Assembly (NCBI GenBank): GCA_021647265.1
Contig: JAKIVA010000091.1
Location: 1 to 6,036 of the forward strand
From: Lutibacter sp.
GTDB taxonomy: Bacteria > Bacteroidota > Bacteroidia > Flavobacteriales > Flavobacteriaceae
Length of the DNA stretch: 6,036 nucleotides
Reading direction: 5' to 3'
This document shows, piece after piece, positions 1 through 4,804 of the stretch (positions are counted from its first letter, which is position 1; every line of letters starts with the position of its first letter). The notes below the pieces were generated by a model. That model was not told the origin of the DNA. It ran no database searches and worked only from the letters and a program-made list of their open reading frames with translations. Both the position numbers and the translations under genes were made by a program.

Positions 1-320
1 TTGATGGTAGTAAAAAAGGTATTTTCACAACAAATAAAGATAAACTTACCAATGATTTTTTTGTTAAATTATTGGAGATGAATACAGAGTGGGAAGCTAC
101 TTCAGATTCTAAAGAAGAGTTTGTAGGGAAAGATAGAAAAACTGGAGAAAAAAAATGGACAGCAACTAGAGCTGATTTAATATTTGGCTCAAACTCAGAA
201 TTGAGGGCATTAGCAGAATTTTATGCTAGTAATGATTCAAAAGAAAAATTTGTAAAAGACTTTATTAATGCTTGGACAAAAGTAATGAACCTTGATAGAT
301 TTGAATTAATTTATAAATAA
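1..320 (+). CDS. katG: Catalase-peroxidase KatG, C-terminal end (partial, 5' end outside window)
   Basis: The reading frame is open from the window edge (first whole codon at base 3) to TAA at 318-320, giving the last 105 residues. The translation matches the C-terminal lobe of catalase-peroxidases: a GIFT...LTNDFFVKLLEM block, then GRDR-like GKDRKTGEKKWTATRADLIF, FGSN(S)xLRALAEFYA, and the closing KFVKDFINAWTKVMNLDRFEL. KatG is a haem enzyme that removes hydrogen peroxide by catalase and peroxidase reactions. The haem-binding and catalytic residues lie in the N-terminal half, which is outside the window, so activity cannot be judged here. The C-terminal domain shown is the non-haem-binding duplicate that supports the active site. 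It ends at the normal place for the family. A strong stem-loop follows 27 bases after the stop, so this gene is probably the last of its transcript and separate from the next cluster. Confidence 0.96.
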   Translation, partial: DGSKKGIFTTNKDKLTNDFFVKLLEMNTEWEATSDSKEEFVGKDRKTGEKKWTATRADLIFGSNSELRALAEFYASNDSKEKFVKDFINAWTKVMNLDRFELIYK

Positions 321-347
321 GAGTTTATACGTATCAATTAAAATAAT

Positions 348-386
348 AAAGAGGCAGCCATTAAAAGGTTGCCTCTTTATGTTTCT
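348..386 (+). terminator. Rho-independent terminator after katG
   Basis: A 12-bp stem, AAAGAGGCAGCC at 348-359 pairing with GGTTGCCTCTTT at 367-378 (one G-T pair), encloses a 7-base loop. It is followed by a modest T-rich run (atgtttctt). It lies 27 bases after the katG stop, as expected for a terminator. The A-rich left side and T-rich right side could also let it act weakly on the other strand. Confidence 0.85.
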
Positions 387-544
387 TACAATATTATTTT
401 ACTTTACTTAATCAACCTAACCTACTATTCAATACCATACCAAAAAGGCTGTACAGATAATTCCTTCAAACTTAGCAATTAGTTTTATGAGAGAATTGGT
501 GATAGAGTTGTTTTTTCGAATTACTGCTTACAATAAAATTTAAT

Positions 545-567
545 AAATGGTGCTCTCTTCACCATTT
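545..567. other. Small perfect hairpin
   Basis: AAATGGTG (545-552) and CACCATTT (560-567) form a perfect 8-bp stem around a 7-base loop, CTCTCTT. There is no T-run after it on the + strand. A nearby GGTGAA (579-584) could pair instead with TTCACC (558-563), and ATTGGTGA also occurs near 495-502, so alternative folds are possible. It may be a structured RNA element, or chance in AT-rich DNA. Confidence 0.35.
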
Positions 568-644
568 GAACTTTAGCAAGGTGAAAACTGATTAAAAAGT
601 AATTTAGTAGCAAAAAATGTGCTATTTTAGTCCAAAACAGATGT

Positions 645-850
645 TTAGTTAACATGAGTTTGACTTAAAAAATATAAATAATAAATAAAAATGTATTGCT
701 TATCAGCACTTTGTTAAGTTGATCGCAATCGAAACCCATTTAAAAATCTTTCGACCGCAATCAAGGTGACATTAGCGTTTAAATTTTATATTTAAAATAT
801 TGATTATAAGTAATTAAAGTAAATTATTATACCAAACTCACGTTAGTTAA
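645..850. repeat. Nested imperfect inverted repeat (possible MITE or IS remnant)
   Basis: The outer arms are 645-663 (TTAGTTAACATGAGTTTGA) and 832-850 (CCAAACTCACGTTAGTTAA), which pair at 15 of 19 positions. A second pair lies inside, 721-734 (GATCGCAATCGAAA) and 749-762 (TTTCGACCGCAATC), matching at 11 of 14 around a 14-base loop. The centres of the two pairs are within about 6 bp of each other. A weaker pair (695-708 with 801-814, about 10 of 14) lies between them. The whole could fold into one long imperfect hairpin. No transposase gene and no clear target-site duplication are seen. A non-autonomous transposable element or relic is my best reading, but this is inference. Confidence 0.45.
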
Positions 851-881
851 AATATTACCTGTAAGTAAAAAACGATAGAGA

Positions 882-1268
882 ATGAAAAAAGAGAATTCAA
901 AACTACCATCTGACCTTGTTTCAGACATAAAAACAAGACTAAAAACGTTGAGTGGACAAATCACTGGAATTGTAAAAATGTTGGAAGAAGGGAAAGATTT
1001 TGAGCAAATAAATATTCAATTCAAATCTATCGACAAAGGAATACAAAAAGCTCATTATTTACTTTTAGATGAAGTTTATCGAAAAGCACTTGCAATTGGG
1101 ATTGTTAGGGCTGTAGATTCTTGTCCGGGAAACTGTGGCAATGAAGAAAAAATTGAATACTTAAAAAAAGAGTTTCCTAATTTGGAATTATCAGATTTGA
1201 CAAATAAACTCAAAGAAATCCAAATTATTGAAAACCGACTAAAAGACTTCAACGAAAAAAAAGATTGA
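882..1268 (+). CDS. Atypical CsoR/RcnR-family (DUF156) metal- or thiol-sensing repressor
   Basis: The 128-residue protein has the family core: RLKTLSGQITGIVKMLEEGKD at residues 19-39 is the typical first-helix block, followed by the second helix with an ALLLDEVYRKA-like segment. CsoR proteins are all-helical cytoplasmic repressors that leave DNA when they bind Cu(I) or other metals, or (CstR) persulfides. The usual ligands are Cys, His and Cys at spacings of +25 and +29. Here those positions are Phe40, Val65 and Ala69, so the standard site is absent. Instead the protein has CPGNC (Cys81, Cys85) and a longer C-terminal tail (86-128) predicted to be helical. The ATG at 882 is the first in frame and lacks a clear Shine-Dalgarno, as is normal here. 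It precedes three genes for cysteine-bearing proteins, with a 115-bp gap that holds a candidate promoter and operator. Family membership is firm; the signal sensed is unknown. Confidence 0.85.
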   Translation: MKKENSKLPSDLVSDIKTRLKTLSGQITGIVKMLEEGKDFEQINIQFKSIDKGIQKAHYLLLDEVYRKALAIGIVRAVDSCPGNCGNEEKIEYLKKEFPNLELSDLTNKLKEIQIIENRLKDFNEKKD

Positions 1269-1274
1269 AAAATA

Positions 1275-1308
1275 TTTGGACACCCCCTACCTCTTGTACT
1301 CATCTTTG
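1275..1308 (+). promoter_or_regulatory. Candidate Bacteroidota-type promoter for the thioredoxin-HMA-DUF4395 genes
   Basis: TTTG at 1275-1278 could be the -33 element and CATCTTTG at 1301-1308 the -7 element (consensus TAnnTTTG, one mismatch), 22 bases apart against the usual 19-21. It lies just after the regulator's stop and about 75 bases before the thioredoxin ATG at 1384. The match is good but short motifs like this occur by chance in AT-rich DNA. Confidence 0.4.
1279..1296. promoter_or_regulatory. Candidate operator for the CsoR-like repressor (C/G-tract)
   Basis: GACACCCCCTACCTCTTG, read on the other strand as a GAGGTAGGGGGTGTC segment, is an abrupt C/G tract in very AT-rich surroundings. 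CsoR/RcnR operators are typically a G/C tract flanked by A/T-rich half-sites. This one sits exactly between the proposed -33 and -7 elements, where bound repressor would block polymerase. No similar tract is visible upstream of the regulator gene itself. The assignment is by resemblance and position only. Confidence 0.35.
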
Positions 1309-1337
1309 TTCCATTATCAAATTAATCTCAAAATAAG

Positions 1338-1365
1338 ATGAATTGTAAAATAATTACAAATTCAT
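1338..1365. promoter_or_regulatory. Imperfect palindrome in the leader of the thioredoxin gene
   Basis: ATGAATTGTA (1338-1347) and TACAAATTCAT (1355-1365) are inverted copies apart from a one-base bulge, with a 7-base A/T spacer. It lies 18 bases before the ATG at 1384, after the candidate promoter. It could be an operator for a dimeric regulator or an RNA hairpin near the ribosome binding site. It has no G-tract, so it does not look like a CsoR site. Confidence 0.35.
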
Positions 1366-1383
1366 TATTAAAAATGGAAAATT

Positions 1384-1656
1384 ATGAGTAAACAACAAAT
1401 TGAAATTTTTACAGCAGGATGCCCAGTATGTGAGCCTGTTGTAACATTGGTTAAAGAAACCGCTAGTAAAAATTGTGAAATAACTATTCACAACTTATCT
1501 GAACAAAACGAAAATACATACGGTATAGCTAAAATGAAAGAATACGGTGTAAAAAGACTCCCAGCTATTGCAGTTGATAGAAAACTAATAGACTGTTGTA
1601 AAAACATAGAAATCACAAAAGCCGATATAGTTAATGCAGGAATCGGTAGTTGCTAA
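1384..1656 (+). CDS. Small thioredoxin-like redox protein with CPVC motif
   Basis: This 90-residue protein has a compact thioredoxin/glutaredoxin-like fold. The first strand QIEIFTAG leads straight into the active-site motif CPVC (Cys13, Cys16), and the cis-proline region is KRLPAIAVD (Pro60). There is no signal peptide, so it should act in the cytoplasm. CPVC implies dithiol-disulfide exchange, or capture of a soft metal or persulfide. Four more cysteines are present: Cys31, a neighbouring pair Cys71-Cys72 where thioredoxins have a hairpin turn, and Cys90 as the last residue. Six cysteines in 90 residues is unusual for a plain thioredoxin. The ATG at 1384 has a GGAA about 8 bases upstream. 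The next gene starts 23 bases after its stop, so they are probably cotranscribed. Its partner is not known; the HMA lipoprotein and DUF4395 protein are candidates by context. Confidence 0.88.
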   Translation: MSKQQIEIFTAGCPVCEPVVTLVKETASKNCEITIHNLSEQNENTYGIAKMKEYGVKRLPAIAVDRKLIDCCKNIEITKADIVNAGIGSC

Positions 1657-1679
1657 ATATTAACCTAAAAAGTATCAAA

Positions 1680-2009
1680 ATGAAATTCAAAAATATATTA
1701 ATTGTTATACTAACTGTAATTAATGTTTCTGTCACAACATCTTGCTCATCATCAAATAAAAAATCTGAAAAAGTAATTGTTATTAAAGAATCTGATATTG
1801 TTAGAGAAAAAATTGGAGTAAATGGAATGACTTGCGTTGGTTGCGAAGTTACACTTGAAGATAATATTTCAAAAATTGAGGGAGTTGTAAGTGTTAAGGC
1901 CTCACACACTGAAAAGGAAGCTATAATTGAGTTTGATTCTACTAAAACAAACATTAACACAATTACAAAAACCATTAAAGAATCAGGCTATAAACCTTTC
2001 AATAAATAA
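1680..2009 (+). CDS. HMA-domain (MerP/CopZ-like) metal-binding lipoprotein
   Basis: I start this at ATG 1680 rather than an in-frame TTG at 1650, which would overlap the previous gene and spoil the signal peptide. The 109-residue product begins with a short basic end and a hydrophobic stretch, then TTSC with Cys22 as the likely lipidated residue, followed by a Ser/Asn/Lys linker. Residues about 43-109 form one heavy-metal-associated domain with the motif GMTCVGC (Cys52, Cys55) and the usual later blocks KIEGVVSVKAS, EAIIEFD and IKESGYKP. HMA domains bind Cu(I), Hg(II), Zn or similar soft ions through the two cysteines and pass them to partners. Here the domain would be tethered to a membrane outside the cytoplasm, unlike soluble MerP or cytoplasmic CopZ. 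It lies 2 bases before the DUF4395 gene, implying translational coupling. The metal cannot be told from sequence. Confidence 0.88.
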   Translation: MKFKNILIVILTVINVSVTTSCSSSNKKSEKVIVIKESDIVREKIGVNGMTCVGCEVTLEDNISKIEGVVSVKASHTEKEAIIEFDSTKTNINTITKTIKESGYKPFNK

Positions 2010-2011
2010 CT

Positions 2012-2641
2012 ATGGGGTTTTTCTTAAATTTTGGTGAAAATATAGATGGATATGAGTATAAAGTTATCAATGAAAGAGATGCTCGTGCAAGTGCAGGAAT
2101 AATGTTTTTACTTGGTCTTTTAAGCCTTTTCTCGGTTCATTTTTATCGAACGATATTTTGGGCTGAACTATTTTCAATAACATTCATTATCGAATTTTTT
2201 GTAAGAGTTCTTATAAATCCAAAGTATGCCCCATATATGCTTATCGGTGGTTTAATAGTTAGCAATCAACAACCTGATTGGGTAGAAGCAAAACCTAAAA
2301 GATTTGCGTGGATATTAGGAGTGATTTTAGGAGTAATAATGACCTATTATATTATTTTTGACATTATTACACCCATTAGACTTGGAATTTGTTGGTTATG
2401 CCTATTTCTACTATTTGTTGAATCAGTTTTTGGTATTTGTTTAGGCTGTATTCTTTACAAAAAACTGAAATGGAAAACATATAATTGCCCAGGTGGAATA
2501 TGTGATGTTCCGACACCACCTTACAATAAAATGAAATTAATAGTAATTACAGCATTTTTAGGACTTTTCTTTCTGACCTATATATCATTGAAATCATATA
2601 AATTTAATGAAAAACCAAAAATTATAATAATTAAAGAATAG
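2012..2641 (+). CDS. DUF4395 family integral membrane protein with three cysteine pairs
   Basis: The 209-residue protein matches the DUF4395 family: INERDARASAGIMFLLGLL near residue 19, FFVRVLINPKYAPYML near 62-77, KPKRFAW at 94-100, and the FGICLGCILY block at 140-149. About five membrane helices can be drawn (roughly 24-45, 47-69, 98-118, 122-146, 174-192). Cysteines are paired: CWLC (127-130) and CLGC (143-146) in the fourth helix region, and CPGGIC (159-164) just after it. The molecular role of DUF4395 is not established. The cysteine pattern suggests electron, thiol or soft-metal transfer across or at the membrane. The ATG at 2012 is 2 bases after the HMA gene's stop, the tightest link in the cluster. 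The tail after residue 192 is Lys-rich, which favours a cytoplasmic end. No clear terminator follows. Confidence 0.8.
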   Translation: MGFFLNFGENIDGYEYKVINERDARASAGIMFLLGLLSLFSVHFYRTIFWAELFSITFIIEFFVRVLINPKYAPYMLIGGLIVSNQQPDWVEAKPKRFAWILGVILGVIMTYYIIFDIITPIRLGICWLCLFLLFVESVFGICLGCILYKKLKWKTYNCPGGICDVPTPPYNKMKLIVITAFLGLFFLTYISLKSYKFNEKPKIIIIKE

Positions 2642-2924
2642 ACAGAAAAGGAAAATAGCTAGATTGCTACGAAAGGAGTAGAGGAGTTGGGAGGTGATTA
2701 GATTCTTGTATAAGAATATCTTTAGCTTTGCTAAAAATATACCAAGAAACAACGTTAGTATTGTATAAGTTAAGAGATTGACGGTCTTTTTCACCTTGGC
2801 AGTCGTAGGAAGGAAACTAGACAGGCTGCCTAAAAATATAGTTATCTATAAAGATTCGTATGATTGGAGGCTATCACCTGTGGTTATGTGAGATTGAGGA
2901 CGAGACTTTCCTTTGTCTACTGAG
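2642..2924. other. Intergenic stretch with a repeat copy and higher-GC remnant-like sequence
   Basis: No convincing gene. It opens with a purine-rich segment (2671-2696), holds repeat copy A (2701-2790), and from about 2795 to 2924 carries sequence visibly less AT-rich than the nearby genes. A minus-strand frame stays open for about 48 codons through the repeat (stop at 2667-2669, another in-frame stop near 2818). It looks like decayed coding DNA rather than a normal spacer. No clear terminator for the DUF4395 gene was found. Confidence 0.5.
2701..2790 (-). repeat. Diverged direct repeat, copy A (possible coding relic)
   Basis: This aligns without gaps to 3651-3740, exactly 950 bp away, at 69 of 90 positions (68 of 85 over 2706-2790). 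Thirteen of the 17 differences in the better part are transitions. Read on the minus strand in the frame containing YIFSKAKD, 10 of the 17 differences fall at third codon positions, and copy A is open in that frame. This suggests both copies come from a once-translated family. I do not recognise the family. Confidence 0.7.
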
Positions 2925-3488
2925 TTAAGTATTACTTTTTATAGGTGAATTGTTTATGAAAATTAGATTTTTTAAATCACTCACATTTTTTTCTTTATTA
3001 ATTAAGTCATATCTAATTTTAGAACAAAGTTGATTTAATTGTGTAGATAATTCAATTGACTCCGATTTTGTTACGTCTATGTCTAATGATACATTTTTTA
3101 ATAACAATATAAAACTTGCATACTCTTCTAGTACTTCTTTATTTGCAATTACAGATATTTTATGGGTTAAAAAATCCAGTCTTATTAGATCCTTTTTAGA
3201 GATTTTTCTATGAACTATTATTTCTTCAATAAAATCGATCAACTCAAAATATAGAGATGATTTTATATCAAATATTTTAACATTTTGTTCTTTTTCTAAC
3301 TCAACTTCACTTTGCTTATTCAATAACGCAGCGGTGATTGCAATAGTAGCAATAGTTCCTAAGATAATTAATATAATTTCATTTGCAAAGGGGTTTTCCT
3401 GAGAACTATAATATGCAGTTCTTAAAAAAAAGTAGCCAAAAGCAAATGTTATGGTTGAAATTACTAAGTATTTTAAACTTTTATTCAT
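2925..3488 (-). CDS. Small membrane protein of unknown function: two helices plus soluble helical domain
   Basis: I place the start at ATG 3488-3486. An in-frame TTG at 3530 would add 14 residues but is a weaker choice. The 187-residue product has two likely membrane helices (about 7-27 and 37-57) separated by a short polar loop, then a charged turn (QSEVELEKEQ, 59-68) and a mostly helical domain of about 120 residues with many Glu, Lys, Ile and Leu. Proteins with this plan, a two-helix anchor plus a short EKE-rich linker and helical domain, occur widely as uncharacterised accessory proteins. I cannot name a function. The gene stands alone between two diverged direct copies of a ~90-bp repeat, which fits an acquired or rearranged segment. 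It contains no cysteines in the soluble domain apart from one near residue 155, so it seems unrelated to the cysteine-rich cluster. TAA stop at 2927-2925. Confidence 0.75.
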   Translation of the reverse strand: MNKSLKYLVISTITFAFGYFFLRTAYYSSQENPFANEIILIILGTIATIAITAALLNKQSEVELEKEQNVKIFDIKSSLYFELIDFIEEIIVHRKISKKDLIRLDFLTHKISVIANKEVLEEYASFILLLKNVSLDIDVTKSESIELSTQLNQLCSKIRYDLINKEKNVSDLKNLIFINNSPIKSNT

Positions 3489-3886
3489 GTTTTTTGATTT
3501 AGATATATTCTGCTTTATAGAGTTTAGCAATTTTGGTTATACATTTTATTATAGGTAGATGTATGTTCTACATTGCTTAGGATACAATATAAGATTAAGT
3601 TTTTTGAAATACAAGAAAGAAGCAAGAATGTAACCGTGATAATAATATTGAACCTTTGTATAGGAGTATCTTTGGCTTTGCTGAAAATGTACTAAGAAAG
3701 AACTTAGGTGTCGTAAAAATTGAGAGATTGACAATCTTTTGTGTGGTCTTTAGATTTGTATTTAATTTTTAGTTATTTATGAAGTATTTGACTTTATATT
3801 TAGTGCTACTTGTTCAAATGTTCAAACCCCTTTACTATCATTTAATCACCAAAGCTCGTATTCACAACAGCCGTTTTTTTTGACTT
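3489..3886. other. Intergenic region with repeat copy B
   Basis: About 400 bases between two minus-strand genes. It holds repeat copy B (3651-3740) and a tandem 8-mer, GTTCAAAT then GTTCAAAC (3812-3827). The only frames are short and interrupted. A T-run at 3874-3881 lies next to the lipoprotein gene's stop but on the wrong side for a minus-strand terminator. I found no clear promoter for the gene that starts at 3488. Confidence 0.55.
3651..3740 (-). repeat. Diverged direct repeat, copy B (degenerate)
   Basis: This is the partner of the copy at 2701-2790, same orientation, ungapped, about 77% identical overall and 80% over the core. In the minus-strand frame where copy A is open, this copy carries two stop codons, yet the block YIFSKAKD is kept exactly through synonymous changes (tat/tac, ttt/ttc, gct/gcc). 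It also contains a short perfect palindrome, AGATTG-A-CAATCT (3724-3736). Flanking sequence outside the 90 bases does not match between copies. Confidence 0.7.
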
Positions 3887-4675
3887 TTATTCTCCATCAA
3901 CTTCTATAATTTTCAACTCATCATTATATATTACTCCATTTGCTATTTGAGGTGGAGCATACATTCCAAAATGAATTTGGGATAGTTTATTGTCTATATT
4001 ATGTAAATTTGCGTAAGAGACTAATTGCCCATTTTGCCACACTTTAGCATATCCATTATTTCTAAAATCTAAATATATCTTTAATTTTACCCATTCTTTC
4101 TGGGGAAATCTTAGGTTTGTTGTTTGAAAAATATAAGACTGTTCTCCTTGATTTGGAACGTGCCCTAAATGAACAAATCCTTTATGATTTAAATTAACTA
4201 AAACTGTTCTATCCCAGTTATCGGTTTCAGCATCTGTAAATGTTGCAAAACTAAACCAATCATCATCTCCTCTAGATGTATTTTCTTGTAGTTCCATATC
4301 TAACCAAACCCATAGTGTAATGTAACAAGGAGTTTTAAAAGAACCTTTAACGGTATTTTGTAGTTGAATGGTTGGGTATCCTCGATGATTATTATTAATA
4401 AGTAATGTTGAAGGAGGATTTGTTCCAGTTATCCAAGCTTTATGAGAATATGTTCCACTGTAAACAATTGAATCAGATAGTTCGTGATAAGTTGTTCCTT
4501 TATACCCCTGAGGTGTTATATAAAAATTCGCAAAATCATCTACGGTTTCAAAAGAACTGATAAACTCTCTCTTTTTTATATTATTTAAATCTGGTTTAAT
4601 AGCTTCTTTTTCACAAGAAACAGCAAACAAACCTACTAAAAAAATAAGTATATTTATTTCTATCATTTTTTTCAT
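3887..4675 (-). CDS. Lipoprotein with probable concanavalin-like (polysaccharide lyase-like) domain
   Basis: The 262-residue product starts at ATG 4675-4673 with a clear lipoprotein signal: basic MKKM, a hydrophobic core, and FAVSC with Cys21 as the lipidated residue. The residues after it, EKEA, are acidic and charged like the surface-export signals of Bacteroidota lipoproteins, so it may be displayed on the cell surface. The rest is rich in beta strands: LWVWLDMEL near 121-129, DDDWFSFATF 137-146, then WVKLKIYLDF, GYAKVWQNGQLVSYA and HFGMYAPP...GVIYNDELKI to the end. That strand order and the late 'volume of ligand / inner strand with NGQ turn' pattern resemble the jelly-roll of LamG or polysaccharide-lyase type domains. 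Glycan binding or cleavage is inferred, and I see no catalytic set I can name. It has no obvious link to the permease gene upstream, 129 bases away on the same strand. Confidence 0.75.
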   Translation of the reverse strand: MKKMIEINILIFLVGLFAVSCEKEAIKPDLNNIKKREFISSFETVDDFANFYITPQGYKGTTYHELSDSIVYSGTYSHKAWITGTNPPSTLLINNNHRGYPTIQLQNTVKGSFKTPCYITLWVWLDMELQENTSRGDDDWFSFATFTDAETDNWDRTVLVNLNHKGFVHLGHVPNQGEQSYIFQTTNLRFPQKEWVKLKIYLDFRNNGYAKVWQNGQLVSYANLHNIDNKLSQIHFGMYAPPQIANGVIYNDELKIIEVDGE

Positions 4676-4709
4676 GTGATTATTCTTTTATTAATACTAT
4701 CAACTAAGT

Positions 4710-4726
4710 GCTAAAAGCAGTTTAGC
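4710..4726. other. Short hairpin between permease and lipoprotein genes
   Basis: GCTAAA (4710-4715) and TTTAGC (4721-4726) form a perfect 6-bp stem with a 5-base loop. It lies downstream of the permease stop and in the leader of the lipoprotein gene. There is no T-run after it on the minus strand, so it is at best a weak terminator. Confidence 0.25.
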
Positions 4727-4804
4727 TTCTAAAGCGTAAATATAACGAATTAGAATAAACATAGGTAAAGGTATAAACGCTAGTGCTACAAGTAATTCTT
4801 ATTG

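Larger units (their letters stand above)
379..881. other. Gene-poor intergenic region between katG and the csoR-like gene
   Basis: About 500 bases without a convincing gene. The longest frames are short and match nothing I recognise. One 40-codon open stretch (421-540, ending TAA 541-543) could be a remnant of something but has no start or family signature. The region does hold a perfect 8-bp hairpin at 545-567 and a large nested imperfect inverted repeat at 645-850. No clear flavobacterial promoter (TTTG ... TAnnTTTG) was found directly before the gene at 882, though one must lie somewhere in this stretch. Confidence 0.6.

Noticed and set aside
421..543. 40-codon open frame after katG
   Set aside because: No start codon in a sensible place, no ribosome site, no family signature. 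It could be a relic but chance is as likely in AT-rich DNA.
645..850. Integron attC-like site, from the AAC ... GTT ends of the inverted repeat
   Set aside because: The end boxes miss the RYYYAAC and GTTRRRY consensus by one base each, the element is longer than usual attC sites, and no integrase or cassette row is seen.
1076..1303. Minus-strand frame over the regulator gene
   Set aside because: Antisense shadow of the CsoR-family gene, which has clear family motifs on the + strand.
1631..1975. Minus-strand frame over the HMA gene
   Set aside because: Antisense shadow of the HMA lipoprotein gene.
2594..2794. Minus-strand 66-codon frame through repeat copy A
   Set aside because: Overlaps the end of the DUF4395 gene, and in this frame most differences between the repeat copies change the amino acid, so it is not the conserved frame.
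2903..2919. AGAC ... GTCT hairpin after the minus-strand membrane protein gene
   Set aside because: Only a 4-bp stem with an 8-base loop and no T-run, too weak to call a terminator.
3549..3734. Minus-strand 61-codon frame through repeat copy B
   Set aside because: Starts inside the repeat in a frame not shared with copy A and has no recognisable signature.
3812..3827. T-loop-like GTTCAAAT/GTTCAAAC as part of a tRNA
   Set aside because: No acceptor, D-arm or anticodon stem can be built around it. It is a simple tandem 8-mer.
3860..3885. T-run after AACAGCCG as a terminator
   Set aside because: No stem precedes the T-run on the + strand, and it has the wrong polarity for the minus-strand lipoprotein gene.
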